A DNA stretch of 64,000 nt. It comes from Acidobacteriota bacterium (GTDB lineage: Bacteria; Acidobacteriota; Vicinamibacteria; Vicinamibacterales; CAVVIG01). The position numbers and the translations under genes were made by a program. Of this stretch, positions 37,943 through 46,652 are shown piece after piece. Below the pieces are notes generated by a model. That model worked only from the letters and a program-made list of their open reading frames with translations. It ran no database searches and had not been told where the DNA came from. The number at the start of each line of letters is the position of its first letter. Positions within the stretch are counted from its first letter, which is position 1. The stretch covers positions 186,001 to 250,000 of the forward strand of contig QHWB01000032.1 in the NCBI GenBank assembly GCA_003222395.1, in the 5' to 3' direction.

Positions 37943-39000
37943 AGTCGCAACGACGCATCGGCGTTGATGTCGAGCGGCGCCGTGACGCCTGCGCGGAACT
38001 GTCGGAGTCCCGCGGCCGCGATCATGGCGGCGTTGTCGGTCGACAGCTGAAGGCTCGGCAGAAACGTCGGCAGCTCGCGCGCTGCGCCGCGCGCCTGCAG
38101 CTCCGCGCGCAGGCGGCTGTTCGCCGACACGCCGCCGGCGATTCCGACGCTCTTCGCCTCATATCTGCGCGCGGCGTCGAACAAACGCTCGATCAGCACT
38201 GTGACGACGATCCGCTGAAAGCTTGCGGCAACGTCGGCGATTTCGCGAGGACTGAACCCGCTCCCCCCGCCTGAAGGCGGGTGCGATCGCACGTATCGCA
38301 GCACCGCCGTTTTCAGGCCGCTGAAGCTGAAATCGAGATCGCCTTTGAGCTCCGGCGCGTTTCGATCCGCGTGCGTCAACCTCGTCGTTGGCAGCTGCAC
38401 CGCGCGATCGTCGCCGCGCTGTGCGAGACGATCGATCACCGGACCGCCCGGGTACCCGAGCCCCAGCAGCTTCGCGACCTTGTCGTACGCTTCGCCTGCC
38501 GCATCGTCGCGCGTTCGGCTGAGCAGCCGGTAGCGGCCTGGCTGCTCGACGAGGTATAGGCTCGTGTGCCCGCCCGAGACGACGAGCACGACGGCTGGCA
38601 GCGGCATCTCGCCGTTCTGCAGCACGAGCGACTCGATGTGGCCGGCGAGATGGTGAACGGCGACGAGCGGCAGCCCCGATGCCGCCGCCATAGCTTTTGC
38701 GAAGGAGACGCCGATGAGCAGCGAGCCAACCAGTCCCGGTCCCTGCGTGACCGCGATGGCGCCGAGGTCACCGAGGCTCGTCGCCGCCTCGTCGAGCGCG
38801 CGCTCCACGACGCCGCAAATGTCGCGGATGTGCTGGCGAGAGGCGAGCTCCGGCACGACGCCGCCCCATTCGCGATGGATGGGCACCTGCGACGCGATGA
38901 CGTTGGAGCGGATCGTCCACGGCTTCGCGGCGTCGCCAGTTTCTTGGACGACGGCGGCGGATGTTTCGTCGCAGGAAGTCTCGATACCGAGAATGCGCAT
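37939..39000 (-). CDS. tsaD: tRNA N6-threonylcarbamoyladenosine synthase subunit
   Basis: 353 residues from the ATG at 39000 ([18 protein letters not shown]). TsaD transfers the threonylcarbamoyl group to A37 of ANN-decoding tRNAs, working with TsaB and TsaE. The metal-binding histidines are in [11 protein letters not shown], and the ATP-binding [13 protein letters not shown] and STDNAAMIA motifs are intact. Length is normal. Its 5' end lies 5 nt from the palindromic element that separates it from mtnA. Confidence 0.97.
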   Translation of the reverse strand: MRILGIETSCDETSAAVVQETGDAAKPWTIRSNVIASQVPIHREWGGVVPELASRQHIRDICGVVERALDEAATSLGDLGAIAVTQGPGLVGSLLIGVSFAKAMAAASGLPLVAVHHLAGHIESLVLQNGEMPLPAVVLVVSGGHTSLYLVEQPGRYRLLSRTRDDAAGEAYDKVAKLLGLGYPGGPVIDRLAQRGDDRAVQLPTTRLTHADRNAPELKGDLDFSFSGLKTAVLRYVRSHPPSGGGSGFSPREIADVAASFQRIVVTVLIERLFDAARRYEAKSVGIAGGVSANSRLRAELQARGAARELPTFLPSLQLSTDNAAMIAAAGLRQFRAGVTAPLDINADASLRL

Positions 39001-39004
39001 CTGT

Positions 39005-39067
39005 CGCTCGGCTGAAAGTCTGGCGCTACAGGCCAAAGATTGGTAGCGCAAGCCTTTCAGGCGAGCG
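39005..39067. repeat. Palindromic element between tsaD and mtnA
   Basis: Left arm at 39005-39030 (CGCTCGGCTGAAAGTCTGGC...) and right arm at 39041-39067 (TGGTAGCGCAAGCCTTTCAG...) are imperfect complements of ~26 nt, with a 10-nt loop. The right arm contains the mtnA stop codon (TGA at 39057-39059 read on the minus strand). Same family as 52865 and 60989. Confidence 0.65.
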
Positions 39068-40112
39068 TCACCTGTTCGAAGCCTCGCTTCAGCGATTCCG
39101 CGTACGGCGGCCTGAAAATGCCGCGCTCCGTGATGATGCCGGCGATGAGATGGTGGGGCGTGACGTCGAACGCGGGATTCCAGACGTGCGCGCCGTCGGG
39201 CGCGAGCTGCAATCCGCCGACGTGCGTCACTTCGCGCGCGTTCCGTTCTTCGATCGGAATGTGGTCGCCGTCGGCGGTGTTGAGATCGATCGTCGACATC
39301 GGCGCCGCGACGTAGAACGGAATTCTGTGCTCGCGCGCGAGGACGGCGACCGTGTACGTTCCCACCTTGTTCGCCGTATCGCCGTTGGCGGCGATGCGAT
39401 CGGCGCCGACGATCACGAGATCTACTTTTCCCTGCCGCATGAGCGCGCCCGACATGTTGTCGGTGATGACGGTCGTGTCGATGCCGTCGCGGACCAGCTC
39501 CCAGGCCGTGAGCCGCGCGCCCTGCAGGAACGGCCGCGTCTCGTCGGCGAACACGACGACGCGCTTTCCTTTCTCGACCGCGCCGCGGATGACGCCGAGC
39601 GCCGTGCCGTATCCGGCCGTGGCCAGCGCGCCCGCGTTGCAGTGCGTCAGGATGCGGGCATCGGCGGGCACCAGGTCGGCGCCGAACGCGCCCATCGCGC
39701 GACAGCTCGCGACGTCTTCGTCGTGAATCAGCTGCGCCTCCTGGTCGAGGCGATCCTGGATCTGATCGACCGACTCGCCGACCTCGACCGCCGCGGCGAA
39801 CTCGCGCTTCATCCGATCGATGGCCCAGAACAGGTTCACCGCCGTCGGCCGCGTCGCCGCCATCAGCTCGCAGATCTTGTAGAACTCCGCCGCCAGCTTT
39901 TGCGTGCCGGTCGATTTGCTGTTCCTGATCCCGAGCGCAATGCCCATGGCGGCCGCGACACCGATCGCCGGCGCGCCCCGGATGACCATCGACTTGATCG
40001 CGCGCGCGACTTCCGCCGCCGTCCTGCAGCGAACGTACACTTCTTCAGCGGGAAGCTTGCGCTGATCGATCATCACGACCGCATCAGCTTCGCGCGCTAT
40101 CGTCGGCAGCAT
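39057..40112 (-). CDS. mtnA: S-methyl-5-thioribose-1-phosphate isomerase
   Basis: 351 residues. It isomerises MTR-1-P to MTRu-1-P in methionine salvage. Active-site Cys is in [19 protein letters not shown] and the Asp in [31 protein letters not shown] is the phosphate-binding start. It follows the fused cytidine deaminase gene and precedes tsaD. No MTA phosphorylase is nearby, so the purine nucleoside phosphorylase in the same run might supply MTR-1-P, which is only a suggestion. Confidence 0.96.
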   Translation of the reverse strand: MLPTIAREADAVVMIDQRKLPAEEVYVRCRTAAEVARAIKSMVIRGAPAIGVAAAMGIALGIRNSKSTGTQKLAAEFYKICELMAATRPTAVNLFWAIDRMKREFAAAVEVGESVDQIQDRLDQEAQLIHDEDVASCRAMGAFGADLVPADARILTHCNAGALATAGYGTALGVIRGAVEKGKRVVVFADETRPFLQGARLTAWELVRDGIDTTVITDNMSGALMRQGKVDLVIVGADRIAANGDTANKVGTYTVAVLAREHRIPFYVAAPMSTIDLNTADGDHIPIEERNAREVTHVGGLQLAPDGAHVWNPAFDVTPHHLIAGIITERGIFRPPYAESLKRGFEQVTLA

Positions 40113-40126
40113 TCACCGATTCTACC

Positions 40127-40160
40127 GGGTTCGAGGTTCGGGGTTCCGAGTTCCGAACCC
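40127..40160. repeat. Period-7 repeat GGGTTCG/GAGTTCC-type
   Basis: Heptamers GGGTTCG, AGGTTCG, GGGTTCC, GAGTTCC, then GAACCC, so the ends are complementary and can fold back. It lies between mtnA and the fused cytidine deaminase gene. Confidence 0.6.
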
Positions 40161-40167
40161 AGACAAG

Positions 40168-41013
40168 CTACAGCAGTCGCGCATCGAACGGCAGCGGCAG
40201 CAGATTCTTCAGCTGATGCGTCCCCGTCTCTTCCTGCAGGTTGGCCAGCACGATTTCGAGATTGCCGCCGAACTCCCAGAGGATCTGACGGCACGCGCCG
40301 CACGGCGGCGTCGGCGATTCTGTGTCGGCGACGATGGCGATCCGCGTGAACATGCGGTGGCCTTCGGACAGCGCCTTGAACATCGCCACTCGCTCGGCGC
40401 AGATCGTCAGGCCATAGGTGGCGTTCTCGATGTTGCAGCCGGTGACGACGGTGCCGTCGGCGGTCTCGATGGCCGCGCCGACCTTGAACCTGGAGTAGGT
40501 CGCTTCCGCGAACTCGCGCGCGCGCCGCGCCGCCGAGACGAGGTCCACTTCGCCGGGACGATCGCGCAGCCGCCTCGGGCCGATCCGGCGGTCGCGTCCG
40601 GCGCGGCGGTCCGCGCCGGCGGGGTTGCCCGAGTCTTTCATGCGCCGATCGAACCCGGTGCGCCGATCCGCCTCGATGCGCGCGCGCCGGTCGTCGAGGA
40701 GGAGCCGGAGCATGTCCGGCCGGCGCACGCCGTTGACGACGTGCGTCACCCGCGCAATCTGGTACAGCTTCGACGTGATCGCCTGCACGTCCGGGTCGGC
40801 GTGGCACTTCTCGGCTGATTTCGCGTCGGTCCAGTTGCGCACCGCGTAGAAGCGCAGCGGGTGCGCTTCGTCGCGAACGACGACCCCGCGTCCGTAATTC
40901 TTGGCGATGAGGATCGCCTCGAAGGCGGTGGCGAGCGTCTGGAACTCCGCCTCGTGTCCTTCCATGACGTCGACGAGGGCAACCGACAGGCGCCGCGTAT
41001 CAGAGCTGCTCAA
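40168..41013 (-). CDS. Fusion: ABM-like dimeric alpha-beta barrel domain + cytidine deaminase
   Basis: 281 residues. Residues about 8-95 (VALVDVMEGHEAEFQTLATA, then RFYAVRNWTDAKSAEK) look like an antibiotic-biosynthesis-monooxygenase/heme-oxygenase-like ferredoxin fold. A highly basic linker with repeated DRR (DRRARIEADRRTGFDRRM, later DRRAGRDRRIGPRRLRDR) joins it to a cytidine deaminase domain (AREFAEATYSRFKVGAAIET; TICAERVAMFKALSEG; PPCGACRQILWEFGG) with three Cys zinc ligands, the tetrameric Cdd type that deaminates cytidine to uridine. The gene overlaps the purine nucleoside phosphorylase gene by 14 nt. The N-terminal domain's role is unknown; a gene-fusion artefact is unlikely because one frame covers both. 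Confidence 0.85.
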   Translation of the reverse strand: MSSSDTRRLSVALVDVMEGHEAEFQTLATAFEAILIAKNYGRGVVVRDEAHPLRFYAVRNWTDAKSAEKCHADPDVQAITSKLYQIARVTHVVNGVRRPDMLRLLLDDRRARIEADRRTGFDRRMKDSGNPAGADRRAGRDRRIGPRRLRDRPGEVDLVSAARRAREFAEATYSRFKVGAAIETADGTVVTGCNIENATYGLTICAERVAMFKALSEGHRMFTRIAIVADTESPTPPCGACRQILWEFGGNLEIVLANLQEETGTHQLKNLLPLPFDARLL

Positions 41014-41818
41014 CGATGTTCTCCACCAGCGCGCTGAACTGGCCGCGGATTCGACGCGCGGTCGCCATCACCTCGGCATGATCGAGCGGCTTCGGCAGCA
41101 CGCCTGCTGCCATGTTCGTGATGCACGAAACGCCCAGGACCTCCATGCCCATGTGGCGCGCGACGATGGCTTCGGGCACCGTGGACATGCCGACCGCGTC
41201 GGCGCCGATCGTTCTCAAATATCGGATCTCCGCCGGCGTTTCGTAACTGGGACCCAGCAGAGCCACATAGATGCCGCGCGGGAGGCGCAGGCCAATCGCC
41301 CGTCCGGCCTTGTCGGCAATTCTACGCAGCCGCGCCGAATACACTTCGGACATATCGGGGAATCGCGGGCCAAACCGATCATCGTTCGCACCGACGAGCG
41401 GGTTGGTCCCCATCAGGTTGATGTGATCGTCGATGATCATCAGCGCGCCCTGCGAGAAGCCGGTATTCACGCCTCCGGCCGCGTTGGTGAGAATCATCGT
41501 CCTGACGCCGAGCAGGCCGAGCGCGCGGATGGCGAACGTCACCGTCGGCCCGCCATGGCCTTCGTACATGTGGCAGCGGCCGGCCAGCGCCGCCACCGTG
41601 CGGCCGCGCACCGTTCCGATGACGAGCTTGCCGTCGTGACCGATGACGCGCGAGACGGGCCAGTGCGGAAGGTCCCCGTACGGCATCGTCACCGCGTCGG
41701 CGAGCGTTCCGGCGAAATCGCCGAGGCCCGAACCAAGCACGATTCCGATCTGCGGAACGTCGCGGATCTCCGATCGAACGGCGTCTGCAGCTTCCCTGAC
41801 CTTGTCGTAATAATCCAT
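41000..41818 (-). CDS. Purine nucleoside phosphorylase (class I, trimeric type)
   Basis: 272 residues from the ATG at 41818. It splits purine nucleosides with phosphate. Motifs are IGIVLGSGLGDFAG, GRCHMYEGH, ILTNAAGGVN, VGMSTVPEAIVARH and GVSCITNMAAG, with the Asn of SCITN that selects 6-oxopurines in PNP over MTA phosphorylase. It belongs to the salvage run, downstream of the nucleoside transporter. Confidence 0.95.
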   Translation of the reverse strand: MDYYDKVREAADAVRSEIRDVPQIGIVLGSGLGDFAGTLADAVTMPYGDLPHWPVSRVIGHDGKLVIGTVRGRTVAALAGRCHMYEGHGGPTVTFAIRALGLLGVRTMILTNAAGGVNTGFSQGALMIIDDHINLMGTNPLVGANDDRFGPRFPDMSEVYSARLRRIADKAGRAIGLRLPRGIYVALLGPSYETPAEIRYLRTIGADAVGMSTVPEAIVARHMGMEVLGVSCITNMAAGVLPKPLDHAEVMATARRIRGQFSALVENIVEQL

Positions 41819-41827
41819 CGTGAAGCC

Positions 41828-41848
41828 GAACCCGGAACCTCGAACCGT
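41828..41848. repeat. Period-7 repeat GAACCCG/GAACCTC/GAACCGT
   Basis: Three adjacent heptamers with the frame GAACC at 41828, 41835 and 41842, in the 38-bp gap between the transporter and purine nucleoside phosphorylase genes. Confidence 0.5.
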
Positions 41849-41856
41849 GTGGTCGG

Positions 41857-43098
41857 TTACAAGAGAAACCCCGCGATCGTTGCCGTCATGAAGTTCGCGA
41901 GCGTTCCGGCGAACATGGCGCGCAGACCGAGCCGCGCCAGATCGTGCCGGCGGTTCGGCGCGAGCGCGCCGATGCCGCCGATCTGGATGCCGATCGAGCT
42001 GAAATTCGCGAAGCCGCACAGCGCAAACGTGCAGATCGTGAACGACTTCGGATCGAGCTGCGCCTTGAGCGGGCCGAGCTGCGAGTACGCGACGAACTCG
42101 TTGAGCGCCATCCGCGTGCCGAGCAGGTTGCCGATCGTGGGCGCGTCGCGCCACGGCACTCCCATCGACCAGGCCACCGGAGCGAACACCCATCCGAAGA
42201 TCTGCTGCAGGCTCAGGTTCGCCAGACCGAGCAGCGCGTTGACGAGCGCGACGAGCGCGAGAAACGAGATGAGCATCGCGCCGACGTTCAGGGCCAGGTG
42301 CAGTCCCTCGCCGGTACCCCGTCCGGCGGCGTCGATCACGTTGACGTCGGTCTTCTCAACCTCCAGCTTCACCGTCCCCATCGTTTTCGGGACTTCGGTT
42401 TCCGGGACGAGCATCTTCGCCATCATGATCGTGCCGGGCGCCGTCATGATCACCGCGGTGAGCAGATGTTTGGCTTCGATGCCGAAGAGGATGTACGCCG
42501 CCATGATGCCGCCGGAGATGTGCGCCATCCCCGACGTCATCACCGTCATCAGCTCCGAGTAGGTCATCTCCGGCAGGTACGGCCGGATCGTCAGCGGCGC
42601 CTCGGTCTGGCCCATGAAGATGCTCGCCGCCACGTTCAGCGACTCGGCGCCGCTCGCCTTCATCACGCGTTGCATCACGATCGCGAACAGGTGGACGATG
42701 ACCTGCATGACGCCGAAGTAGTAGAGGATGGCGAACAGCGCGGCGATGAAGATGATGGTCGGCAGCACCTGAAACGCGAAGATCGTCGCGTACTGCGAGC
42801 CGTCGGGCCCGAGCGCGGCGGTCATCACGCGACCCCACACCGTTCCGTTGCCGAGCGGTCCGAACACGAACGCGGCCCCCACGCCCGCAAAGCCGAGCAG
42901 CTTCGTGATGAGACTGCCAAGCGTGGTGAAGACCCGCTGTCCGATCGCTGTCTTGAGGACGATGACGGCGAACACAACCTGCAGACTGACGCCCCAGGCG
43001 ACCGTCGTCCAGTTGATCGCGCGCCGGTTGGTCGAGAATCCGTAGCCGATGCCCAATATGACGAGCGCTCCGAAGATCGGCTGCAGGATCCGGAGCAT
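41857..43098 (-). CDS. Concentrative nucleoside transporter (CNT/NupC family)
   Basis: 413 residues with about ten membrane segments. GFSTNRRAINW near the N-terminus, FVFGPLGNGTVWG, SIFMGQTEAPLTIRPYLPEM and NLLGTRMALNEFVAYSQL are CNT signatures for nucleoside and cation binding. It imports nucleosides with H+ or Na+. Its start overlaps the stop of the pyrimidine-nucleoside phosphorylase gene, so uptake and cleavage are made together. Confidence 0.95.
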   Translation of the reverse strand: MLRILQPIFGALVILGIGYGFSTNRRAINWTTVAWGVSLQVVFAVIVLKTAIGQRVFTTLGSLITKLLGFAGVGAAFVFGPLGNGTVWGRVMTAALGPDGSQYATIFAFQVLPTIIFIAALFAILYYFGVMQVIVHLFAIVMQRVMKASGAESLNVAASIFMGQTEAPLTIRPYLPEMTYSELMTVMTSGMAHISGGIMAAYILFGIEAKHLLTAVIMTAPGTIMMAKMLVPETEVPKTMGTVKLEVEKTDVNVIDAAGRGTGEGLHLALNVGAMLISFLALVALVNALLGLANLSLQQIFGWVFAPVAWSMGVPWRDAPTIGNLLGTRMALNEFVAYSQLGPLKAQLDPKSFTICTFALCGFANFSSIGIQIGGIGALAPNRRHDLARLGLRAMFAGTLANFMTATIAGFLL

Positions 43099-44402
43099 CA
43101 GCGCACCTCTCCGACGATCAAGGGGGCGCGAGGCGGCTGGTCGTCGCGGATCGCGATCGCCTGCGTCGCGAGTCCCAGCGCCGTCTGGAGCCGTGCGCGA
43201 TCGCGGTAATGCAGTTCCAGCAGCGGATCGCCGGTGCGGACGGCGTCGCGAACGGTGGCTCGAATCGAGATGCCGACCGCCGGGTCGACCGCATCCTCCA
43301 CGCGATCGCGGCCGGCGCCGAGCGCGACCGAGGCACGGCCGATCAGTTCGGCGTCGAGGCGCGCCACGTATCCAGACCGCTCGGCCTCCACGACGTGGCG
43401 ATTGGGCACATGCGGCAGGCGCGAGTAGTCGTCGACGACATGTGGATCGCCGCTCTGGGCTTCGATGATCTGACGGAAGCGCTCGAGCGCGGCGCCGGTT
43501 CGAATCGTCTCCCGCGCCCGTCGATCCGCATCAGCGAGATCCTCGGCCACCTTGCCCAGCACGAGCATCCGCGCCGCGAGCTCGATCGACACGTCCACCA
43601 GGTCGGTCGGACCGCCGCCTTTCAGCACCTCCAGGCACTCGATCACTTCGAGAGCGTTGCCGACGGCGCGGCCGAGCGGCGCATCCATCGCCGAGATGAC
43701 GGCTTCGGTCTTCACGCCGGAGCCGTTCCCGATGGCGACGAGCGATTCGGCGAGCCGCCGCGAGTCGGCTTCGGTCTTCATGAATGCGCCGCTGCCAGTC
43801 TTCACGTCGAGCACCAGCGCGTCGATCCCTTCGGCGATCTTCTTGCTCATGATCGAAGCGCTGATGAGCGGAATGCTCTCGACCGTGCCGGTGACGTCGC
43901 GCAGCGCGTAGAGCCGTTTGTCGGCGGGCGCGATTTCTGCGGTCTGCCCGATCATCACGCACCGCGTCCGCGCGAGCGCGCGCTTCATCTCGGCGAGCGA
44001 CAGGTCGACGCGAAAACCGGGGATCGATTCGAGCTTGTCGAGCGTGCCGCCCGTGTGGCCGAGACCGCGGCCCGACATCATCGGTACCGGCACGCCGCAC
44101 GCCGCGGCAATCGGCGCGAGAATCAACGACGTCTTGTCGCCGACGCCGCCGGTACTGTGCTTGTCCACCTTGACGCCGTCGACGTCGCGGAGGTCGAGTC
44201 GCACGCCGGAGGCAACCATGGCCTCGGTGAGCCACGCCGTCTCCTGCGCCGTCATGCCGCGGAGCACGACGGCCATCAGCAGCGCTGCGGTCTGGTAATC
44301 GGGAACGGTACCGGCGGTTGCGCCGTCGACGAAGTAGCGAATTTCTTCTCGGGACAGCACACCGCCGCCCCGTTTCTTCAGGATGACGTCTACGGCTCGC
44401 AC
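43098..44402 (-). CDS. Pyrimidine-nucleoside/thymidine phosphorylase
   Basis: 434 residues from a GTG at 44402. It cleaves pyrimidine nucleosides to base and (deoxy)ribose-1-phosphate. The family block VKVDKHSTGGVGDKTSLIL is intact, followed by MMSGRGLGHTGGTLDKLESI, LYALRDVTGTVESIPLI and the Lys of VLDVKTGSGAFMK. First gene of the salvage operon, divergent from the HEAT/HD-GYP module (29 bp), so the two units share one short promoter region. Confidence 0.95.
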   Translation of the reverse strand: MRAVDVILKKRGGGVLSREEIRYFVDGATAGTVPDYQTAALLMAVVLRGMTAQETAWLTEAMVASGVRLDLRDVDGVKVDKHSTGGVGDKTSLILAPIAAACGVPVPMMSGRGLGHTGGTLDKLESIPGFRVDLSLAEMKRALARTRCVMIGQTAEIAPADKRLYALRDVTGTVESIPLISASIMSKKIAEGIDALVLDVKTGSGAFMKTEADSRRLAESLVAIGNGSGVKTEAVISAMDAPLGRAVGNALEVIECLEVLKGGGPTDLVDVSIELAARMLVLGKVAEDLADADRRARETIRTGAALERFRQIIEAQSGDPHVVDDYSRLPHVPNRHVVEAERSGYVARLDAELIGRASVALGAGRDRVEDAVDPAVGISIRATVRDAVRTGDPLLELHYRDRARLQTALGLATQAIAIRDDQPPRAPLIVGEVR

Positions 44403-44431
44403 GGAATTGGGGCAGTATACTTCGAGACTCC

Positions 44432-46651
44432 ATGACCCAGGCGTCCCAGTTGTCCCCGGAGCTGTCGCGCGGTCTGCTGCAGCTGGCGCGAGCGCTGATC
44501 GTCGCCGCGCGCAACTGGTCTCTCTATCCGCCCGAACATCCAACCGTCGGCGTGTCGGTGAAGCGTCTGTGCGATGCCATCCACGCGTCGTCGCTCGGCG
44601 CCGTGTTCTCGATCGGGATCACGCCCGACACGCTCATGATCGAAAGCACCGCCGCCGATTCGTCGCAGACGGCCGTCGCTGAAGCCGCCGCGCTGCTGCA
44701 CGATCGCGATCTGCTGCGCGTCACCTTTCTCGGCGACGTGCCGCCCGAAGCGATCCATGCCTTCCTGACGATCCTGGCGCTCGATCCCGCCGATCGGCGC
44801 GCGCGCGGCGGGCCGGCGCGCATCTGGGAAATGGACGGCCACCCGTCGCTCGCGCTGGAACAAATCGATTACCAGAAAGTCCTCGCGCGCGAGGCAGGCG
44901 ACATTCCCGAACCGGCCAAGCGCGACGACGTCTGGAAATCGATCGTCACGTCGATCGCGGGCGGCCAGAAAGCCTTCTTCGACGAACGGCAGCAGGCGCG
45001 GCTGCTCGAGATCGCCGGAAGCGTGCCCGACATCGCCGACCTCGCCATCGCCGTCGCGGCGCCCAAATGCACGCTCGGCGGGTCGCCGATGATCACGCTG
45101 CAGGCGGCCACCGTCCTCGCCGCCTTCCGCCACTTGACGAGCATCGTCGGCGTCATGGCGCCCGATCGCATGCCGGAGGTGATGAACAACCTCGCCGCCG
45201 CCGCCATCCAGCTCGACGCGCACCTGATGATGCAGATGATGCAGGCCGAGGAGAATCCGGCTGCGGGAATCGCGATCGTACAGGGGCTCGCCGGCGCGTT
45301 CGACGATGCGAAAGTGGCGCAGCTGCTGGCCACCGCCCTGGCGCTCGACGGCAAAGCGAGCGATCGTCTCGCCACGATCTTCAACACGATCGCTCCCGAC
45401 GAGGACCGCAAGCAGCGCGTGCTGAAGATGACGCGCAGCATGCTCACTGAGACCGACTTCGGCAAGACGGGCCAGTTCCAGGTGCTCTGGACGTCAATGG
45501 AGACGCTGCTCGTCTCCTACAACGACAAGCCGTTCGTATCCGATGGGTACAAGACCGCGCTCGACGGCCTCGGCGGCCGCGCCGACCGGATGGCAACCGT
45601 CGGCGAGCTGCCGCCGGAAGCGGGCGAATGGTTGACGAGCCTCGGGCAGGAAAACGTCCGCAGCCTCTCGGTCCGCATGCTGATCGACTTGCTGGCGCTC
45701 GAGAAGGACGCGAAGCGCGCCGCCGAGCTCGCTCAGGACATGGCGGTGCTGGTCGAGGACCTGCTGATGTCGGGCGCGTACGACGACGCGCTGACGGTGA
45801 CGACGGCGCTCGCCAGGCGCGGGAACTCGTCGCTGATCGGCCGCGACGAATGCCGTCAGGCGCTCGATCGGCTTGGGGAGTCGCTGGCTCTGCTCGAAAC
45901 GGCGGCGCTCATCGGCGACGTCGACGAGGACGGCTGGAGCGCCATCAAGGCGGTCATCGAGACGATCGGTCTCCCGGCGATCGAGTCGCTGAAGCCCGTG
46001 GTGACCGTCGAGGCCGATACGCTGACCACGTCGCGCGCCGAGGAAACAATCGTCGGGTTCGGCGCGCCGGCGGTCACGCGTCTGGCGTCGCTCGTGGCCG
46101 ACCCGCGCTGGTTCGTTCAGCGGCGCGGGGCGCGCCTTCTCGGCCGGATTGCCGCGCCCCAGGCAGTTCCGCTGCTGCAGCCGCTCGTCCGCCAGTCCGA
46201 TCCGCGCGTCGCGCGCGAAGCGATCTCGGCTCTGACGGCCATCCCCGATCCGTCGGCGGCACGCGCCATCCACACCGTGCTGCGCGCGGCGACGGGCACG
46301 CTGCGAACCGCGGTGATCGAGGCGCTGGTGGGCAGCCGCGACCCGCGCGTCGTCCCCGTGCTCGTGCGGATCATCGAAGAAAGCGATCCGCTGGGAAAGG
46401 ACCACGACGTCGTGCTGCAGACCGTCGGGGCGCTCGCGACGATGGGCACCGACGCCGCCGTCCAGCCGCTGATGGCGCTGGCCGGGCGCCGCCGCTTTCT
46501 GGGCGGCCGGAAGCTCCGGGCCCTCAAGGAGACCAGCGTCGACGCCCTCCTGAAGATCGGCACCCCAACAGCCGAAACGACGTTAAGAGAAGCTGGGCAG
46601 ACGGGCGACCGGGCCCTGAAAAAGATCATCGCCGCGCGCCTCAGAAACTGA
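44432..46651 (+). CDS. HEAT-repeat protein with LYPxxHP N-terminal domain (module copy 1)
   Basis: 739 residues. An N-terminal domain of ~120 residues starts with LARALIVAARNWSLYPPEHP (LYPPEHP at 31-37) and continues LMIESTAADSSQTAVAEAAA; the same domain opens the next three genes. The middle is all-helical without a recognised family (shared VLWTSMETLLVSYNDKPFVS segment with the homologue at 48002). The C-terminal ~200 residues are HEAT repeats (PLLQPLVRQSDPRVAREAIS, and VPVLVRIIEESDPLGK). Probably a scaffold. It is 1 bp from the HD-GYP gene, which starts with TTG and no clear SD, so translation is likely coupled. Confidence 0.8.
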   Translation: MTQASQLSPELSRGLLQLARALIVAARNWSLYPPEHPTVGVSVKRLCDAIHASSLGAVFSIGITPDTLMIESTAADSSQTAVAEAAALLHDRDLLRVTFLGDVPPEAIHAFLTILALDPADRRARGGPARIWEMDGHPSLALEQIDYQKVLAREAGDIPEPAKRDDVWKSIVTSIAGGQKAFFDERQQARLLEIAGSVPDIADLAIAVAAPKCTLGGSPMITLQAATVLAAFRHLTSIVGVMAPDRMPEVMNNLAAAAIQLDAHLMMQMMQAEENPAAGIAIVQGLAGAFDDAKVAQLLATALALDGKASDRLATIFNTIAPDEDRKQRVLKMTRSMLTETDFGKTGQFQVLWTSMETLLVSYNDKPFVSDGYKTALDGLGGRADRMATVGELPPEAGEWLTSLGQENVRSLSVRMLIDLLALEKDAKRAAELAQDMAVLVEDLLMSGAYDDALTVTTALARRGNSSLIGRDECRQALDRLGESLALLETAALIGDVDEDGWSAIKAVIETIGLPAIESLKPVVTVEADTLTTSRAEETIVGFGAPAVTRLASLVADPRWFVQRRGARLLGRIAAPQAVPLLQPLVRQSDPRVAREAISALTAIPDPSAARAIHTVLRAATGTLRTAVIEALVGSRDPRVVPVLVRIIEESDPLGKDHDVVLQTVGALATMGTDAAVQPLMALAGRRRFLGGRKLRALKETSVDALLKIGTPTAETTLREAGQTGDRALKKIIAARLRN

Positions 46652-46652
46652 C

